Part shown: positions 1-8,900 of the stretch, one piece after another
How positions within the stretch are numbered: position 1 is the stretch's first letter
Layout: every line of letters begins with the position of its first letter
The notes under the pieces: generated by a model
The model's database searches: none
What the model was told of the DNA's origin: nothing
Seen by the model: the letters and a program-made list of their open reading frames with translations, nothing else
Position numbers and translations under genes: made by a program
From: CAYMWF01 sp964394085 [NCBI: uncultured Gemmatimonadota bacterium]
GTDB taxonomy: Bacteria > GCA-2686955 > CAYMWF01
Length of the DNA: 13,868 nucleotides
NCBI GenBank assembly: GCA_964394085.1
Contig: CAYMWF010000116.1
Location: 1-13,868, forward strand
Direction of reading: 5' to 3'

Positions 1-5
1 AATAC

Positions 6-626
6 ATGAAGATACAGCATTCACCCTTTCCGGGGCTCGGCTTCGGTAATAAGGAAGGTGCAATCAAGAATTCTGAGTTCCATCTCACCCAGGAAGAGAT
101 CCAGCGGATTATCGATGCTGCGACAAGGCTTCGAGACCGCTGCCTTATTAGAACCCTGTCCCAAACAGGAGCCAGGCGGTTTGAAGTGGCTGAAATCAGG
201 GTAGAGGACATCAATTTCAAACAAAAGCTTCTGTATATCCCAAAGGGCAAAGGCAAAAGAGCTAGGGTCATTCCGATCACCCAGGAACTTACAGAGGAAA
301 TGAAGCTGCTTGCTCGGGGCAGGGAGGGTTTTCTGTTCCTGTCCCAGAAGGGCGGGAAGTTTTCCCTTCGTCAAATCAACCAGATTGTGGCAAAGGCCGG
401 TCACAGGAGCGGAGTGAAAAATCCCAACCCTAAATACAAAAACATCACCTGTCATCTATTCAGGCACAGTTTTTCCCGACTCTGGAAAGAGAGGGGAGGT
501 TCTATCGAAAGCTTGTCAAAAATACTCGGACATTCATCAGTAAAGAGCACCTGGGACCTGTATGGTACCGAGGATCTGAAGACCATCCAGGAGAATTACC
601 GGAAGATTATGGAGGAGGAGGTATGA
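6..626 (+). CDS. Tyrosine recombinase/integrase, catalytic domain (5' end may lie outside the window)
   Basis: Site-specific DNA recombinase of the tyrosine (phage integrase/XerCD) family, acting on DNA in the cytoplasm. The family signature is complete. Arg I is R57 in TGARRFE, the beta-hairpin lysine lies in PKGKGK (residues 79-84), and the HxxR box is H150-R153 in HLFRH. The LGH box is residues 174-176 and the nucleophile is Y186 in TWDLYG. At 206 aa it lacks the N-terminal SAM-like core-binding domain of ordinary integrases (about 300 aa or more). The frame is open to the left edge and no ribosome site can be seen before the ATG, so either the start is outside the window or this is a catalytic-domain-only form. 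Its last 4 bases overlap the next gene (ATGA), suggesting coupled translation. The family call is firm; what it recombines is unknown. Confidence 0.9.
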   Translation: MKIQHSPFPGLGFGNKEGAIKNSEFHLTQEEIQRIIDAATRLRDRCLIRTLSQTGARRFEVAEIRVEDINFKQKLLYIPKGKGKRARVIPITQELTEEMKLLARGREGFLFLSQKGGKFSLRQINQIVAKAGHRSGVKNPNPKYKNITCHLFRHSFSRLWKERGGSIESLSKILGHSSVKSTWDLYGTEDLKTIQENYRKIMEEEV

Positions 627-1339
627 AACAATTAATAAGAAGCGCTTTTTTGTCTATTTTCCTGTTTTTTGTGTCTTTAACCATATCCTGCAATACCGGA
701 CCAACGGGCAGCGATAACAATGGCGGAGAGGATGACCGAACCGCGTTGAATATTACCTCAACCCCGTCCGGAGCGGATATCTACATCGATGAAGGAGATA
801 CCGGTGAGCAAACACCCGCAACCATAGATGTAACCGTCGGCAGCCATTCCGTGACCCTGGAACTTTTGGATTTCCACACTTGGACGGAAAGCTACTACGT
901 CAACGAAGAAGAAACAGTGAATGTGGAGGCGTCTTTAACACCTACTTTCTACTTTTTTGATGATTTTGAAAGCGGTAAAGACAATTGGGATTACAATCCC
1001 TGTGAGATCAGTTCAAAGGGTTATAACGGATCGTGTTTAAAGATATATGGTTCTACGTTTCTTAACCAGTCTTTTGAGCTTCCTGAAACATTGACCCCTC
1101 ATGTTTCTTTCTATTACAGGAATCCAGGGGAATCAGCAACTTTCTGTATCAAATTTTCTGGTCAAGGGTCATCTACATCCTGGTCACGGTACCTTGATGG
1201 AGGAACCTGGCAATATTTCGAAGTTCCTTCCTCAGTATTTCAAGATAGACCCCGGCCATCAAGCTGTAATTTTGATTTTTGGCTCTATTGGGAGCCCTTC
1301 GAACTTTATATCGATAATTTTTCAATAAATGCAGAATGA
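623..1339 (+). CDS. PEGA-domain lipoprotein with C-terminal jelly-roll-like domain
   Basis: Probable exported lipoprotein of 238 aa. A hydrophobic signal (residues 5-20) ends in a lipobox-like LTISC with C23 as the lipidated cysteine; threonine at -3 is not the usual leucine. A low-complexity linker (24-40) precedes a PEGA domain (about 41-106; STPSGADIYIDE is its typical opening), a beta-rich fold common in surface-layer and wall-associated proteins. Residues 108-238 begin FFDDFESG and end YIDNFSI, the pattern of jelly-roll domains in secreted carbohydrate-binding or choice-of-anchor proteins. A strong purine-rich ribosome site (611-620, inside the integrase gene) fixes the ATG. The 4-base overlap with the recombinase gene is odd for such unrelated functions. 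Localisation is fairly secure; function is unknown. Confidence 0.85.
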   Translation: MKQLIRSAFLSIFLFFVSLTISCNTGPTGSDNNGGEDDRTALNITSTPSGADIYIDEGDTGEQTPATIDVTVGSHSVTLELLDFHTWTESYYVNEEETVNVEASLTPTFYFFDDFESGKDNWDYNPCEISSKGYNGSCLKIYGSTFLNQSFELPETLTPHVSFYYRNPGESATFCIKFSGQGSSTSWSRYLDGGTWQYFEVPSSVFQDRPRPSSCNFDFWLYWEPFELYIDNFSINAE

Positions 1340-1512
1340 AAAACAAAATGTAGGGTTTCTTACCTTTGGCCAGAAGGAGATCTGATCGAGATAGAGGTTA
1401 CTAATACATGTGTTGACCTAATTACGTATTGACCTTGAGCAGGGAACCGAAACAGTGCGCCCTGTGCCGCAAATACTATGTCATTTTCGGTGACGGAAAG
1501 GAGAAACAAAGA

Positions 1513-2124
1513 GTGAAACGATCAATTCTAATTGCAGGTATCCTGACACTGTGTCTTGCCGGCTGCGTAGGATACAAGCCATTTATGGCTCCGGGATTCA
1601 CCGGTCCGGGCCTCACGGAAGGCGGTATCGCTGTGTTCCCGGTACTGGTGGGTGAAGGCAGCCGGAGCACGCCCGGTGTGGAGAAGTACTGTCGGAGTGC
1701 TGGCGGAGACCTGGCCACCGCACTCAAGGAGGCACAACCCACGCTCAGGGTGGTGAACCCGACCCAGGTGAGTACCGTGCTCGCCAATGAGGGACTTGTC
1801 GAGGATTTTGCCGCTCTCAAGGAGACCTATGCCATGACTGGCATGCTTTCTATCAAGAAGGCCCAGGCGATAACTGAGAAGCTCGGGACCAAGTACTTCA
1901 TGCTCGCATCGATCACCGGCCTGTACGCTGCGAGTGAAAGCGCTGCGGTTGCCGAGATGTCCTCCAAGATCTGGGACTCATCAGACGGACAAATGGTGTT
2001 CGAGGCGGTAAGATCGGGAAGGGAAGTAAGCATTTTCAGCGGTCCGCCGTATCACAAGGCAGTCAAACGGGCTACCGAGGAGCTTACAAAGAGTTTAATG
2101 CTTATCTATCAGCAGCAGAAATAG
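1513..2124 (+). CDS. Lipoprotein with CsgG/LpoB-like fold
   Basis: Predicted lipoprotein of 203 aa. The GTG at 1513 is chosen over an upstream TTG at 1429 because an aaggag ribosome site precedes it by about 9 bases and it starts a textbook signal: KR, hydrophobic stretch, then lipobox LAGC with C18. The mature part has the order seen in CsgG/LpoB-like periplasmic lipoproteins. GIAVFPV is a first strand, DLATALKE the helix, LRVVNPTQVSTVLANEGL the next strand and helix, LGTKYFMLASI a core strand, and SSKIWDSSDGQMVFEA a late strand pair. A C-terminal helix (HKAVKRATEELTKSL) follows. Such proteins act in envelope assembly or as activators of wall synthesis enzymes; which role applies here is not visible. 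Higher GC and a 173-base gap separate it from the PEGA gene. Confidence 0.75.
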   Translation: MKRSILIAGILTLCLAGCVGYKPFMAPGFTGPGLTEGGIAVFPVLVGEGSRSTPGVEKYCRSAGGDLATALKEAQPTLRVVNPTQVSTVLANEGLVEDFAALKETYAMTGMLSIKKAQAITEKLGTKYFMLASITGLYAASESAAVAEMSSKIWDSSDGQMVFEAVRSGREVSIFSGPPYHKAVKRATEELTKSLMLIYQQQK

Positions 2125-2279
2125 CAGGAAAATCATTGTTACAATCAACTTCGGCGCACTGTTTCGGAAATTGTTCTGAAGAAATATGAGGTTCAGCTTG
2201 GTTCGGTGATCGTCAATGAACCAGACTGTTCCGACAAGGAAAAAAGCTGTCTGTATAAAGAAAGAAGGAGTATGAGGAA

Positions 2280-2810
2280 ATGCAATTTCGGGGGTTTTCT
2301 GTGTCCAAAATCGTGATTCTGACAATATTCCTGGTCGGATCGATCCTTGTTTTAATAGAGCTTGTTTCAGCCCAGGAAACCGGATCTCTTGAGAAGAGAG
2401 TTACAAGGCTCGAAAGACTGATCTTTGAACTGAGAGCAGAAGTGGAACAACTGAAAGGAAAAACTCCTTCATTCCCTTCTGATGAGAACAAACAAAAACC
2501 GCCATCAGAGGAGATAATCAAGAAAGCCATTGCCGAGCAGCTGAAAAAGCAGGTGCCCATGTCCTGGGCCGGGTCAACAATGGGCGGCAAAAACACCAAA
2601 ATCAAGCAGATAGAGATCAAACAAATAGGCACCTTCAACGAGCAGGAAGAATACTGGCCGGTCATGGCCAGAGTGAAAGGCTCCTGCACGGTAGAGTCGC
2701 TGATGCCTAGCATACTGCCGGCAGAGAATAAAGCATTCGATCAAATTGGGGATTTCAAGATCTACCAGGATGATTACGGTAAATGGAAGGCGTATATCGG
2801 GATGACGTAA
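2280..2810 (+). CDS. Hypothetical exported or membrane-anchored coiled-coil protein
   Basis: A 176-aa protein of unknown function. A hydrophobic segment at residues 10-30 ends VSA-Q, so it is either a cleaved signal peptide or an N-terminal anchor. Residues 36-60 form a short heptad-like coiled coil (LEKRVTRLERLIFELRAEVE). A proline- and lysine-rich linker follows (61-76). The C-terminal 100 residues look like a small alpha/beta domain, with EEYWPVMARVKGSC (123-136) the most conserved-looking stretch and DDYGKWKAYIG near the end. The ATG at 2280 follows aaggag (2265-2270) at about 9 bases. The stop is followed after 41 bases by the DUF4282 gene start, so the two may be co-transcribed. No named family is recognised with confidence. 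Confidence 0.75.
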   Translation: MQFRGFSVSKIVILTIFLVGSILVLIELVSAQETGSLEKRVTRLERLIFELRAEVEQLKGKTPSFPSDENKQKPPSEEIIKKAIAEQLKKQVPMSWAGSTMGGKNTKIKQIEIKQIGTFNEQEEYWPVMARVKGSCTVESLMPSILPAENKAFDQIGDFKIYQDDYGKWKAYIGMT

Positions 2811-2851
2811 TAGTCAGCAGTTTTTGGGTTTCATTATATAGCAGGAAAATT

Positions 2852-3115
2852 GTGTTAGAATTCTTAGAATTTCGCAAAATCGTCAGCACCTTTATTATCA
2901 AAGTCATTTATACCCTGGGATTAATTGCCCTGATATTCGGAGGAATCGGGGGTCTTGTTTCGGGCGACGAAGAACTTATACTCATCGGTCTTGGTGTAAT
3001 AACCGTGGGTAATTTACTTTGGCGTGTTGTTTGTGAGGGATTGGTTCTGCTCTTCAGCATTCACGATATTCTCGGATCGATTGAGAAGACTCTGAAAAAG
3101 GAACAACTTGATTAA
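2852..3115 (+). CDS. DUF4282 family small membrane protein
   Basis: An 87-aa inner-membrane protein of the DUF4282 type, whose function is unknown. The pattern fits the family from end to end. FLEFRK (residues 4-9) opens it, a first membrane helix spans about 14-36, and a short loop with GDEE follows. A second helix spans about 42-68 and contains WRVVCE (57-62), then FSIHDILGSI as the amphipathic tail. The GTG at 2852 is preferred: gcagga lies about 7 bases upstream, and translation from it begins right at the family's usual N-terminus. An in-frame ATG at 2783 would add 23 residues unlike the family and overlap the previous gene. The start is therefore less certain than the family call. Confidence 0.8.
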   Translation: MLEFLEFRKIVSTFIIKVIYTLGLIALIFGGIGGLVSGDEELILIGLGVITVGNLLWRVVCEGLVLLFSIHDILGSIEKTLKKEQLD

Positions 3116-3133
3116 GCCGGAAAATAATGCTAA

Positions 3134-3262
3134 TCGGATGGTTCCACCAAGGAATTAATAAATGGTCTGCTCTATTTCGGACTAGGGCTCCTGGTGATCG
3201 GAGGAATCAGTTTTGCCCTGGGAATAAAAGGAAGCGAAAAAAGGAAGGATCTGTTAGATTGA
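3134..3262 (+). pseudogene. Broken small one-helix membrane protein fragment
   Basis: Reading from 3134 gives 42 codons to a TGA at 3260-3262. They contain a clear membrane helix (LLYFGLGLLVIGGISFALG) followed by a charged tail, KGSEKRKDLLD. There is no ATG, GTG or TTG in this frame. An ATG at 3127 lies in the neighbouring frame (MLIGWFHQ...) behind a weak ggaaaa. A one-base slip near 3145-3160 would join it to the helix and give a normal small membrane protein, so this looks like a frameshifted gene just behind the DUF4282 gene. It could instead use an unusual start, or be chance, because hydrophobic frames arise easily. Confidence 0.35.
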
Positions 3263-3553
3263 GGGGCTGTTTGTCAGATATCCCTGATCGAATAATACAT
3301 TCGAGCAGCTGAGAGATGACAAGGCAATTCCGCTATATCGGAATAAACTGCCTGAAAAGGCGTGTTTTACCCCATGTCAGACTCTTGTCGGATCCGTTTG
3401 AAACGATTCTGAAGCCTCTGAGGCGATTTTGGAGGAGATCGAACATTCTCAAACTCGTCGTTTAGAAAATATTACCAACATCGACTTCTTTTAATCGATA
3501 CCTATCTTTTTCAGAATGTTCCAACCCTGCCAGGTTTCGAACTTAAATTGACT
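3263..3553. other. Intergenic region between convergent gene sets; contains repeat A copy 1
   Basis: No convincing gene is seen here. The region lies between plus-strand genes on the left and the end of the minus-strand operon. It carries repeat A (3350-3430). It also has a short interrupted hairpin at 3518-3542 (GTTC/GAAC outer arms, AACC/GGTT inner arms) just past the beta-helix gene stop. That hairpin has no T-run on either side, so an intrinsic terminator cannot be claimed. Confidence 0.6.
3350..3430 (+). repeat. Repeat A, copy 1 (diverged dispersed repeat)
   Basis: This 81-base stretch aligns with 11582-11658. The exact shared core is CGGATCCGTTTGAA (3389-3402), with clear similarity on both sides: GCCT..AAAGG.GTGTT before it, TTCTG..GC.TCTGA.GCG.TTTT after it. 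In both copies one plus-strand frame ends ...GSV-stop at the same TGA. By hand the copies are roughly three-quarters identical with small gaps. It lies outside genes. It could be a decayed mobile-element end or a lineage-specific intergenic repeat. Confidence 0.65.
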
Positions 3554-5896
3554 TCAATTCAAATACTTCAGCCAGCCCCTATTCCCGGGTCCACCGTAAG
3601 CGCCCATATCGGACCTCGCAGCGTTAGGGTACCATCCGGGCCAGCGGGGGTGCCAATCGTAGATGCTGTCTTCTATGGATGGATCGCCTGTGTCGATACA
3701 GGGAGATGAGGGTTTCAAGAGGAATTTCCGACCAAATACGGAATAATCATAAAATATGGGATCCTGGTCGATATTTCCGACCCCTTCCCAGCCTCCTTCT
3801 ATATTGGAGTAGCAAACCGTAAGAATACTACATGTTTCACCGATCTGGTCCGGTGAATTATCCCTAATTATAGAATTCACTACATCCAAACCAGAGCTAA
3901 GAGCGAATATTCCCCCTCCTGTCCATTCGGAAGTTATGTTACCGGTAATCACGCAATTGTTTATTTCGACTTTAGAATCAGAATAACTTATGTATATTCC
4001 TCCGCCTTCATTAAGAGAAGAATTGTTTGATATTATGCAGTTTTCAAATAAGCCTTCACTACCTGTATAAATTCCACCACCACTCCTTGCGCTGTTATCA
4101 TATATTTCACAACAGGACACATGCGAATTAGATGACCATAAACACATTCCACCACCATAATTATCAGTGTGATTGTTTCTCAATATACAATTTGAAATTG
4201 ATGGAGACGAATGATATTTGCAATATATCCCAGTGTCATCACCATTGGTTATCGATAAACCTTCCAAGCGAGAATCCGGACCCTCACCATTCTCGAACCA
4301 GAACCCCCAGCCATCATTTTCGCAATCGATGATTGTTGCCTCTGGACCATTCACAGATCTTAAAGTTATTGCTTTCCCATAGTAATCGAGATTTTTATTT
4401 CCTTCTCCCTTGTATGTGCCATCGGAAATAATCACTTCAGCTCCATTGAGCGAAAAGTCTATGGCTTCTTGAATAGTCTCAAAATCGTCCGGTACATAAA
4501 TCTTGCCATTCGAAAGCAAGTCCAGCTTTATGGGAACAGCAAAGAGGTTTCTGAATGGATCATTACTTAAAATCAATATTGTATCGTGAAAAGTTCCTAC
4601 TCCAAGATCGGATATGTTAAAATTCATTTCAATCTTTGCACTGTCTTGAACAGCAAGTCTTCCTGACAATTCTCCTGAAAGTGAAATCCACGTTTCCGAA
4701 CCAGGATATAAACTGAAAAGAAGTTCTTCAGTACCCACGTTAACTACTGCCAGATCCTCTTTCCCAAGTTGCCCCCCTACAGAGGAACTAAGATTATAGA
4801 ACTGAGGAGTAACATAAACCACAACTCCTGTACGGCGCACTTCATCCACACCAATGTCCCAGTTGCCATTCCAGGGTCTCAAGTCACCGTCAATATCCAC
4901 ATTTACTTCGTTTTCAACACCTGCATCGAGGCATGGTGAGCCTAATTGAAGGTGAAAGTTATCACTTACTGGATCAATAAAAAGAGGATCAACATCGATA
5001 TTGCCGTCACCATACCATCCACCTCGCACATCGGAGTAGGAAACATCTAGATTGTCATCAGGCCAAGGTTCATAAATTTCTACAGGCAGGTTATCCCAAA
5101 TGATCGTATTGACAATTTTAACTTCCGCAGTAGGACTAAGGATATATATACCCCCACTTTCTTCGCATAAATTATTAACAATGGTACAATTCGTTATGTT
5201 TGTATAGGAATCTAAACCTAAGAAAATCCCCCCGCCCCAGTCAGAAGAATTTTCAGAAATGATACAATTCGTGATGCTCGCTTGGCTGCTGAATAACACT
5301 GCAATACCGCCCCCGTCGTTGCGGGATATTCGACAGGAATTGATTACTGGTGAAGAGTCAGAACAACGTATCCCCGCGCCAAGACCTCCCGAGTTATAGG
5401 TTATCACACAATTTGTTATATATGGACTAGAGTAATCAAGATAGATTCCTCCCGCACTCAAAGCGGTATTCCCGATTACCAAACAATTTTCCATCGTTGG
5501 TGATGAACGATCAAAATAAATACCACCTCCGCGATCAGAAAACTCTCCTATAACATTACCGTTTTTAATAGTAAAACCATCAAGAACTGTATTTATATCC
5601 TCACTGTCCGAAAAATCAAATCCTCGTCCTTCATTTTCACAATCAATGACTGTATGATCAGGTCCGGATAAAGATTTGATCGTGATAGCTTTACCCAGCA
5701 GGTTGATATCCTTGTTCCCTATCCCAGTGAATGTACCTTTGGCGACCAGGACAATATCTCCATCTTTGGCGGCATCTATTCCGACTTGAATTGTAGGATA
5801 TTCAGAGGGAACGTCCAAACAATCCTTCGCATAATCCAAGCTGAAAACTACTTCGAAACATAGGAAAACTAACAATAACGGAATGATTGTTTTCAT
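3554..5896 (-). CDS. Secreted right-handed parallel beta-helix protein, two tandem modules
   Basis: A 780-aa secreted protein with a pectin-lyase-like beta-helix. Residues 1-19 form a signal peptide. Module A (about 26-355) opens VPSEYPTIQVGIDAAKDGD and runs through rungs marked by GGGIY, S.P.I.NC.I and N.A. motifs. It closes with DPLF, LQLGSPCLDAG and a final DIGVDE. Residues 356-463 form an Ig/ASH-like spacer (LGVGTFHDTILILSNDP). Module B (about 465-772) repeats the same plan, opening VPDDFETIQEAIDFSLNG and ending DMGAYGG. The domain type covers polysaccharide lyases and many non-enzymatic surface proteins; no lyase active site was identified. No T9SS-type or anchor tail is visible. It starts 14 bases after the preceding gene's stop with only a weak ribosome site, so expression probably depends on the upstream operon. 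Confidence 0.88.
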   Translation of the reverse strand: MKTIIPLLLVFLCFEVVFSLDYAKDCLDVPSEYPTIQVGIDAAKDGDIVLVAKGTFTGIGNKDINLLGKAITIKSLSGPDHTVIDCENEGRGFDFSDSEDINTVLDGFTIKNGNVIGEFSDRGGGIYFDRSSPTMENCLVIGNTALSAGGIYLDYSSPYITNCVITYNSGGLGAGIRCSDSSPVINSCRISRNDGGGIAVLFSSQASITNCIISENSSDWGGGIFLGLDSYTNITNCTIVNNLCEESGGIYILSPTAEVKIVNTIIWDNLPVEIYEPWPDDNLDVSYSDVRGGWYGDGNIDVDPLFIDPVSDNFHLQLGSPCLDAGVENEVNVDIDGDLRPWNGNWDIGVDEVRRTGVVVYVTPQFYNLSSSVGGQLGKEDLAVVNVGTEELLFSLYPGSETWISLSGELSGRLAVQDSAKIEMNFNISDLGVGTFHDTILILSNDPFRNLFAVPIKLDLLSNGKIYVPDDFETIQEAIDFSLNGAEVIISDGTYKGEGNKNLDYYGKAITLRSVNGPEATIIDCENDGWGFWFENGEGPDSRLEGLSITNGDDTGIYCKYHSSPSISNCILRNNHTDNYGGGMCLWSSNSHVSCCEIYDNSARSGGGIYTGSEGLFENCIISNNSSLNEGGGIYISYSDSKVEINNCVITGNITSEWTGGGIFALSSGLDVVNSIIRDNSPDQIGETCSILTVCYSNIEGGWEGVGNIDQDPIFYDYSVFGRKFLLKPSSPCIDTGDPSIEDSIYDWHPRWPGWYPNAARSDMGAYGGPGNRGWLKYLN

Positions 5897-5910
5897 AATA
5901 AATAGGCCAT

Positions 5911-8900
5911 TTATCTTTCTATAAAATATGGGCTCAATGCTCTTACATCAAAAGAGACTTGCGCGTAATCATATTCCGTAGTACCCATATCAACATATTC
6001 GGATGTGTAACGTATTGTAACTGTATAAACTTTGCCGTGGGTTAGTGGATCCAGAACTGTAGATTCGTAATTCATTTCAATCGGTTCTCGCGGAGCAAAG
6101 TGTCCTCCTACTCCTCGGTCAAAATCTTTAGAAGAAAAACCTGCTTGGCTAACCGTTACTTTGCTCCCTGTTTCTTTCTCTATCATGAATATTTTTCGTT
6201 CTTTAACCTCTAAATCGTATAGATTGGAAGTATTCTCACCATAGATATAATCAATTTTGATCACCGGATTATTCACATTGATGATAGTAGGATAATCATC
6301 CAGATAAGGCCTTAACATCGACTCTAATTTCCCCTTTCTGTTAAAAGTAAGGGTGAAATCCCCATTACCAGAAGAAGAAGGAATTTCAATTCCCATTATT
6401 ACATTCCTATGCCCGACAATAACATAATCATCTGAAACCTTATCCCTTTGAACCAAGAACTCGGTAACGGTCATCTTGCTGTAGTCACCCTCTATCGACA
6501 TTGCCAATGTACCATAAGGGGTAATTCTGAGCCCTTTGGGTCTGCCATCTATTGGAATACTTTTTGATGGTTGATATGCTTTATCCTCCTTCTCTAACCC
6601 TTTCCAATCAATTGTATCGTACACTAGGATCTTACGTTTCAGCTCACTTGTAACAAAAAGAATACCAGCATCATTAATATCGAAACCGTTAGAATTTTCT
6701 TCATGGATAATTGAAGTAAGATCATAAAGCTTCTCATCACCATCATCTCCTAATAATAAATATTTGATTTTAGTTCCTTTCTCAAGTTTTCCAGTAATAT
6801 CTCTTAAACAGCCTACAAGTAGAATATACTTGGGTTTCTCAGAATTGCCGGTTTCTAGAGGGAGTATCCGGAGTTGTCTGGGTTTGAATCCTGGATCCTC
6901 TAGGTCGTAAGATTCCTCTAGTTCCCCTCTATTGTTACATTTCCAAATCCAATTCTTGTCTATGCCATTCTCCTCACCTTCAACAGCCACGTAAATAGAA
7001 TTGTCTGCAAAGGCCAAACCATAAGTACGGTTTGCGGTAAGTGTACCCCCTCCATCAGTTGGCAATCCTTGCTTAAGATATTCGCCACATTCACCGTGCT
7101 TTCCTGCCAGAGCTCTATAATAGTATAGGCCATTTTTACCATTGGACACAATGAGTATACCGCTTTCTGTCCACGTAAATCCCTGGATATCATCGAGAGG
7201 ATTTGTTTCACCCTTGGTGAAGGGGATATTGTATTTCCAGCCTTCATCAGGACTCCAGCCGGTTTTATCGCCTTTATCAAAATAGAACCCTCGAATTTGA
7301 TGGACAAATGGAACTAAAATATGTGAATAATCAGTACCTTCACGTGGTATTTCCTCAGGTATGTACTCTGTAATGTCAAAATTCCAGCATATGTAACGCG
7401 GGGATGTATCTATAAAAACATCCATATTATTGCCACCCCCATGACCCAACTCTATTCCGAGTGCGTCATATATATGGTAAGTTGAAAAGGAGTTGTCGAA
7501 GCTGATTGTACCTGAAAGTTCCTCTTTGAAAACCCATGTATAGTCAGACTCACCAGGCTTGGTGTCTTCATCATAGAATCCCCAGTATGCTGAAATCTTC
7601 CTCGGCCCATCATTTTCTGTTAAAGTCACGATATGTATTTTACCTTCAAATGTTTCGCCTGTAACGGCTTTTCTTACAATATGCTCCGTTACTGTGAAAT
7701 CCTTCAATAACTTCGTCAGCAAACGATAGGCATCAAAAGCAGGAAATCTATAACCTGGCAGTGTTGGATTTGCACCGCAATACTTGGCTAAAGTGCCCTT
7801 TCCTGCCTCATAATCCTCCCAAGTCATCATCCAGAACCATAAAATGCCTTTGCAATCACAAGTGATTGTTTTTTTAGGCTGTTGAATAGTGATTGCCGGG
7901 GATGATAATAAAAGCAGTTTTCGTGCTAATTCCGCAACCTGTGTTGCATGAAGTTTTGTATAGTACTGTATACCTTCAACAAGATCCATACCTCTTGTGC
8001 CAGAAACATATAAGGAAAGTTTATCACATTTATAGCCCGGTGGTACTGAGTCGCTTCCAATTAATCTGTCACTGCAACCTAATTCTTCAAAGAATAGTGG
8101 AGGTATATCTGGCACACCCGAAAACTGGTCTTCTAAGTACTCGAGAATCTTTAGAAGACAGGACCAATGGTAATAGTCATGAATCAAGATGCCATCGCTA
8201 AAATATAGATATAGTTTTGAATCCACATCAGTCGCATATTTGAATATCTGTTCAATGAATGCATAATTAAAAATTGCAACCGGGTTTTGGGTTACTGAAT
8301 ATTTATCGATTGTATTTGGATCGATTACCGGGTCTGTAGCGTAGCCAAAATCCGCTAACCATAATTCAGGATTATCCTGGGGCCAGGGAACGTCTGATGT
8401 ACCGCCATAATACGCTCCTTTCATGCCCTTCTTTTCGAGTCTTTGTGCTCCTATAGTTGCAAAATAAATATTTGAAAATTTTATTGCTGAAAATAAGCCA
8501 TATTGTGACTTTGGATCATGTTGACCATTGTCACCTGTTCTATAAATCCAACGAGCGACCAGGACACCAAGAGGGAAAACAGACATTGCAAAAGGATAAC
8601 CCTTTATGCCTGGATTTCTTAAAGCATGATCAGCATCTCTAATCCCATCTATAAATGAAAAATAGCCTTGTATGTAATGATGAGCAAGATGTCGCCCCAA
8701 TTCTGCTGGATCAACCTCTGGATGAGCTTTAAAAAATTCCCTGTCATAGGGTCCATCTGGAACACACAGATAAACAGAATCTGCCCCTAATCCAGACCAC
8801 CTATTATCTAATTCATTTTCGAAGGAAAACTCTGTTGTACCGTAAGCAACATGACAGCCTTCTACAATTGAACGTGTGAAGTCATATATATTTTTCGACC

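Noticed and set aside
1410-1436. Two TTGACC copies as a promoter or operator pair before the CsgG/LpoB-like gene
   Set aside because: No convincing -10 box at the right distance from either copy, and two 6-base matches are weak evidence.
2125-2316. Open reading for 63 codons beyond the TAG of the CsgG/LpoB-like lipoprotein gene, suggesting stop readthrough
   Set aside because: The extension is Cys- and Lys-rich without domain character, and the next gene has its own ribosome site within it; chance is more likely.
3518-3542. Hairpin after the beta-helix gene as an intrinsic terminator
   Set aside because: Two 4-bp arms with a bulge and no T-run on the minus strand.
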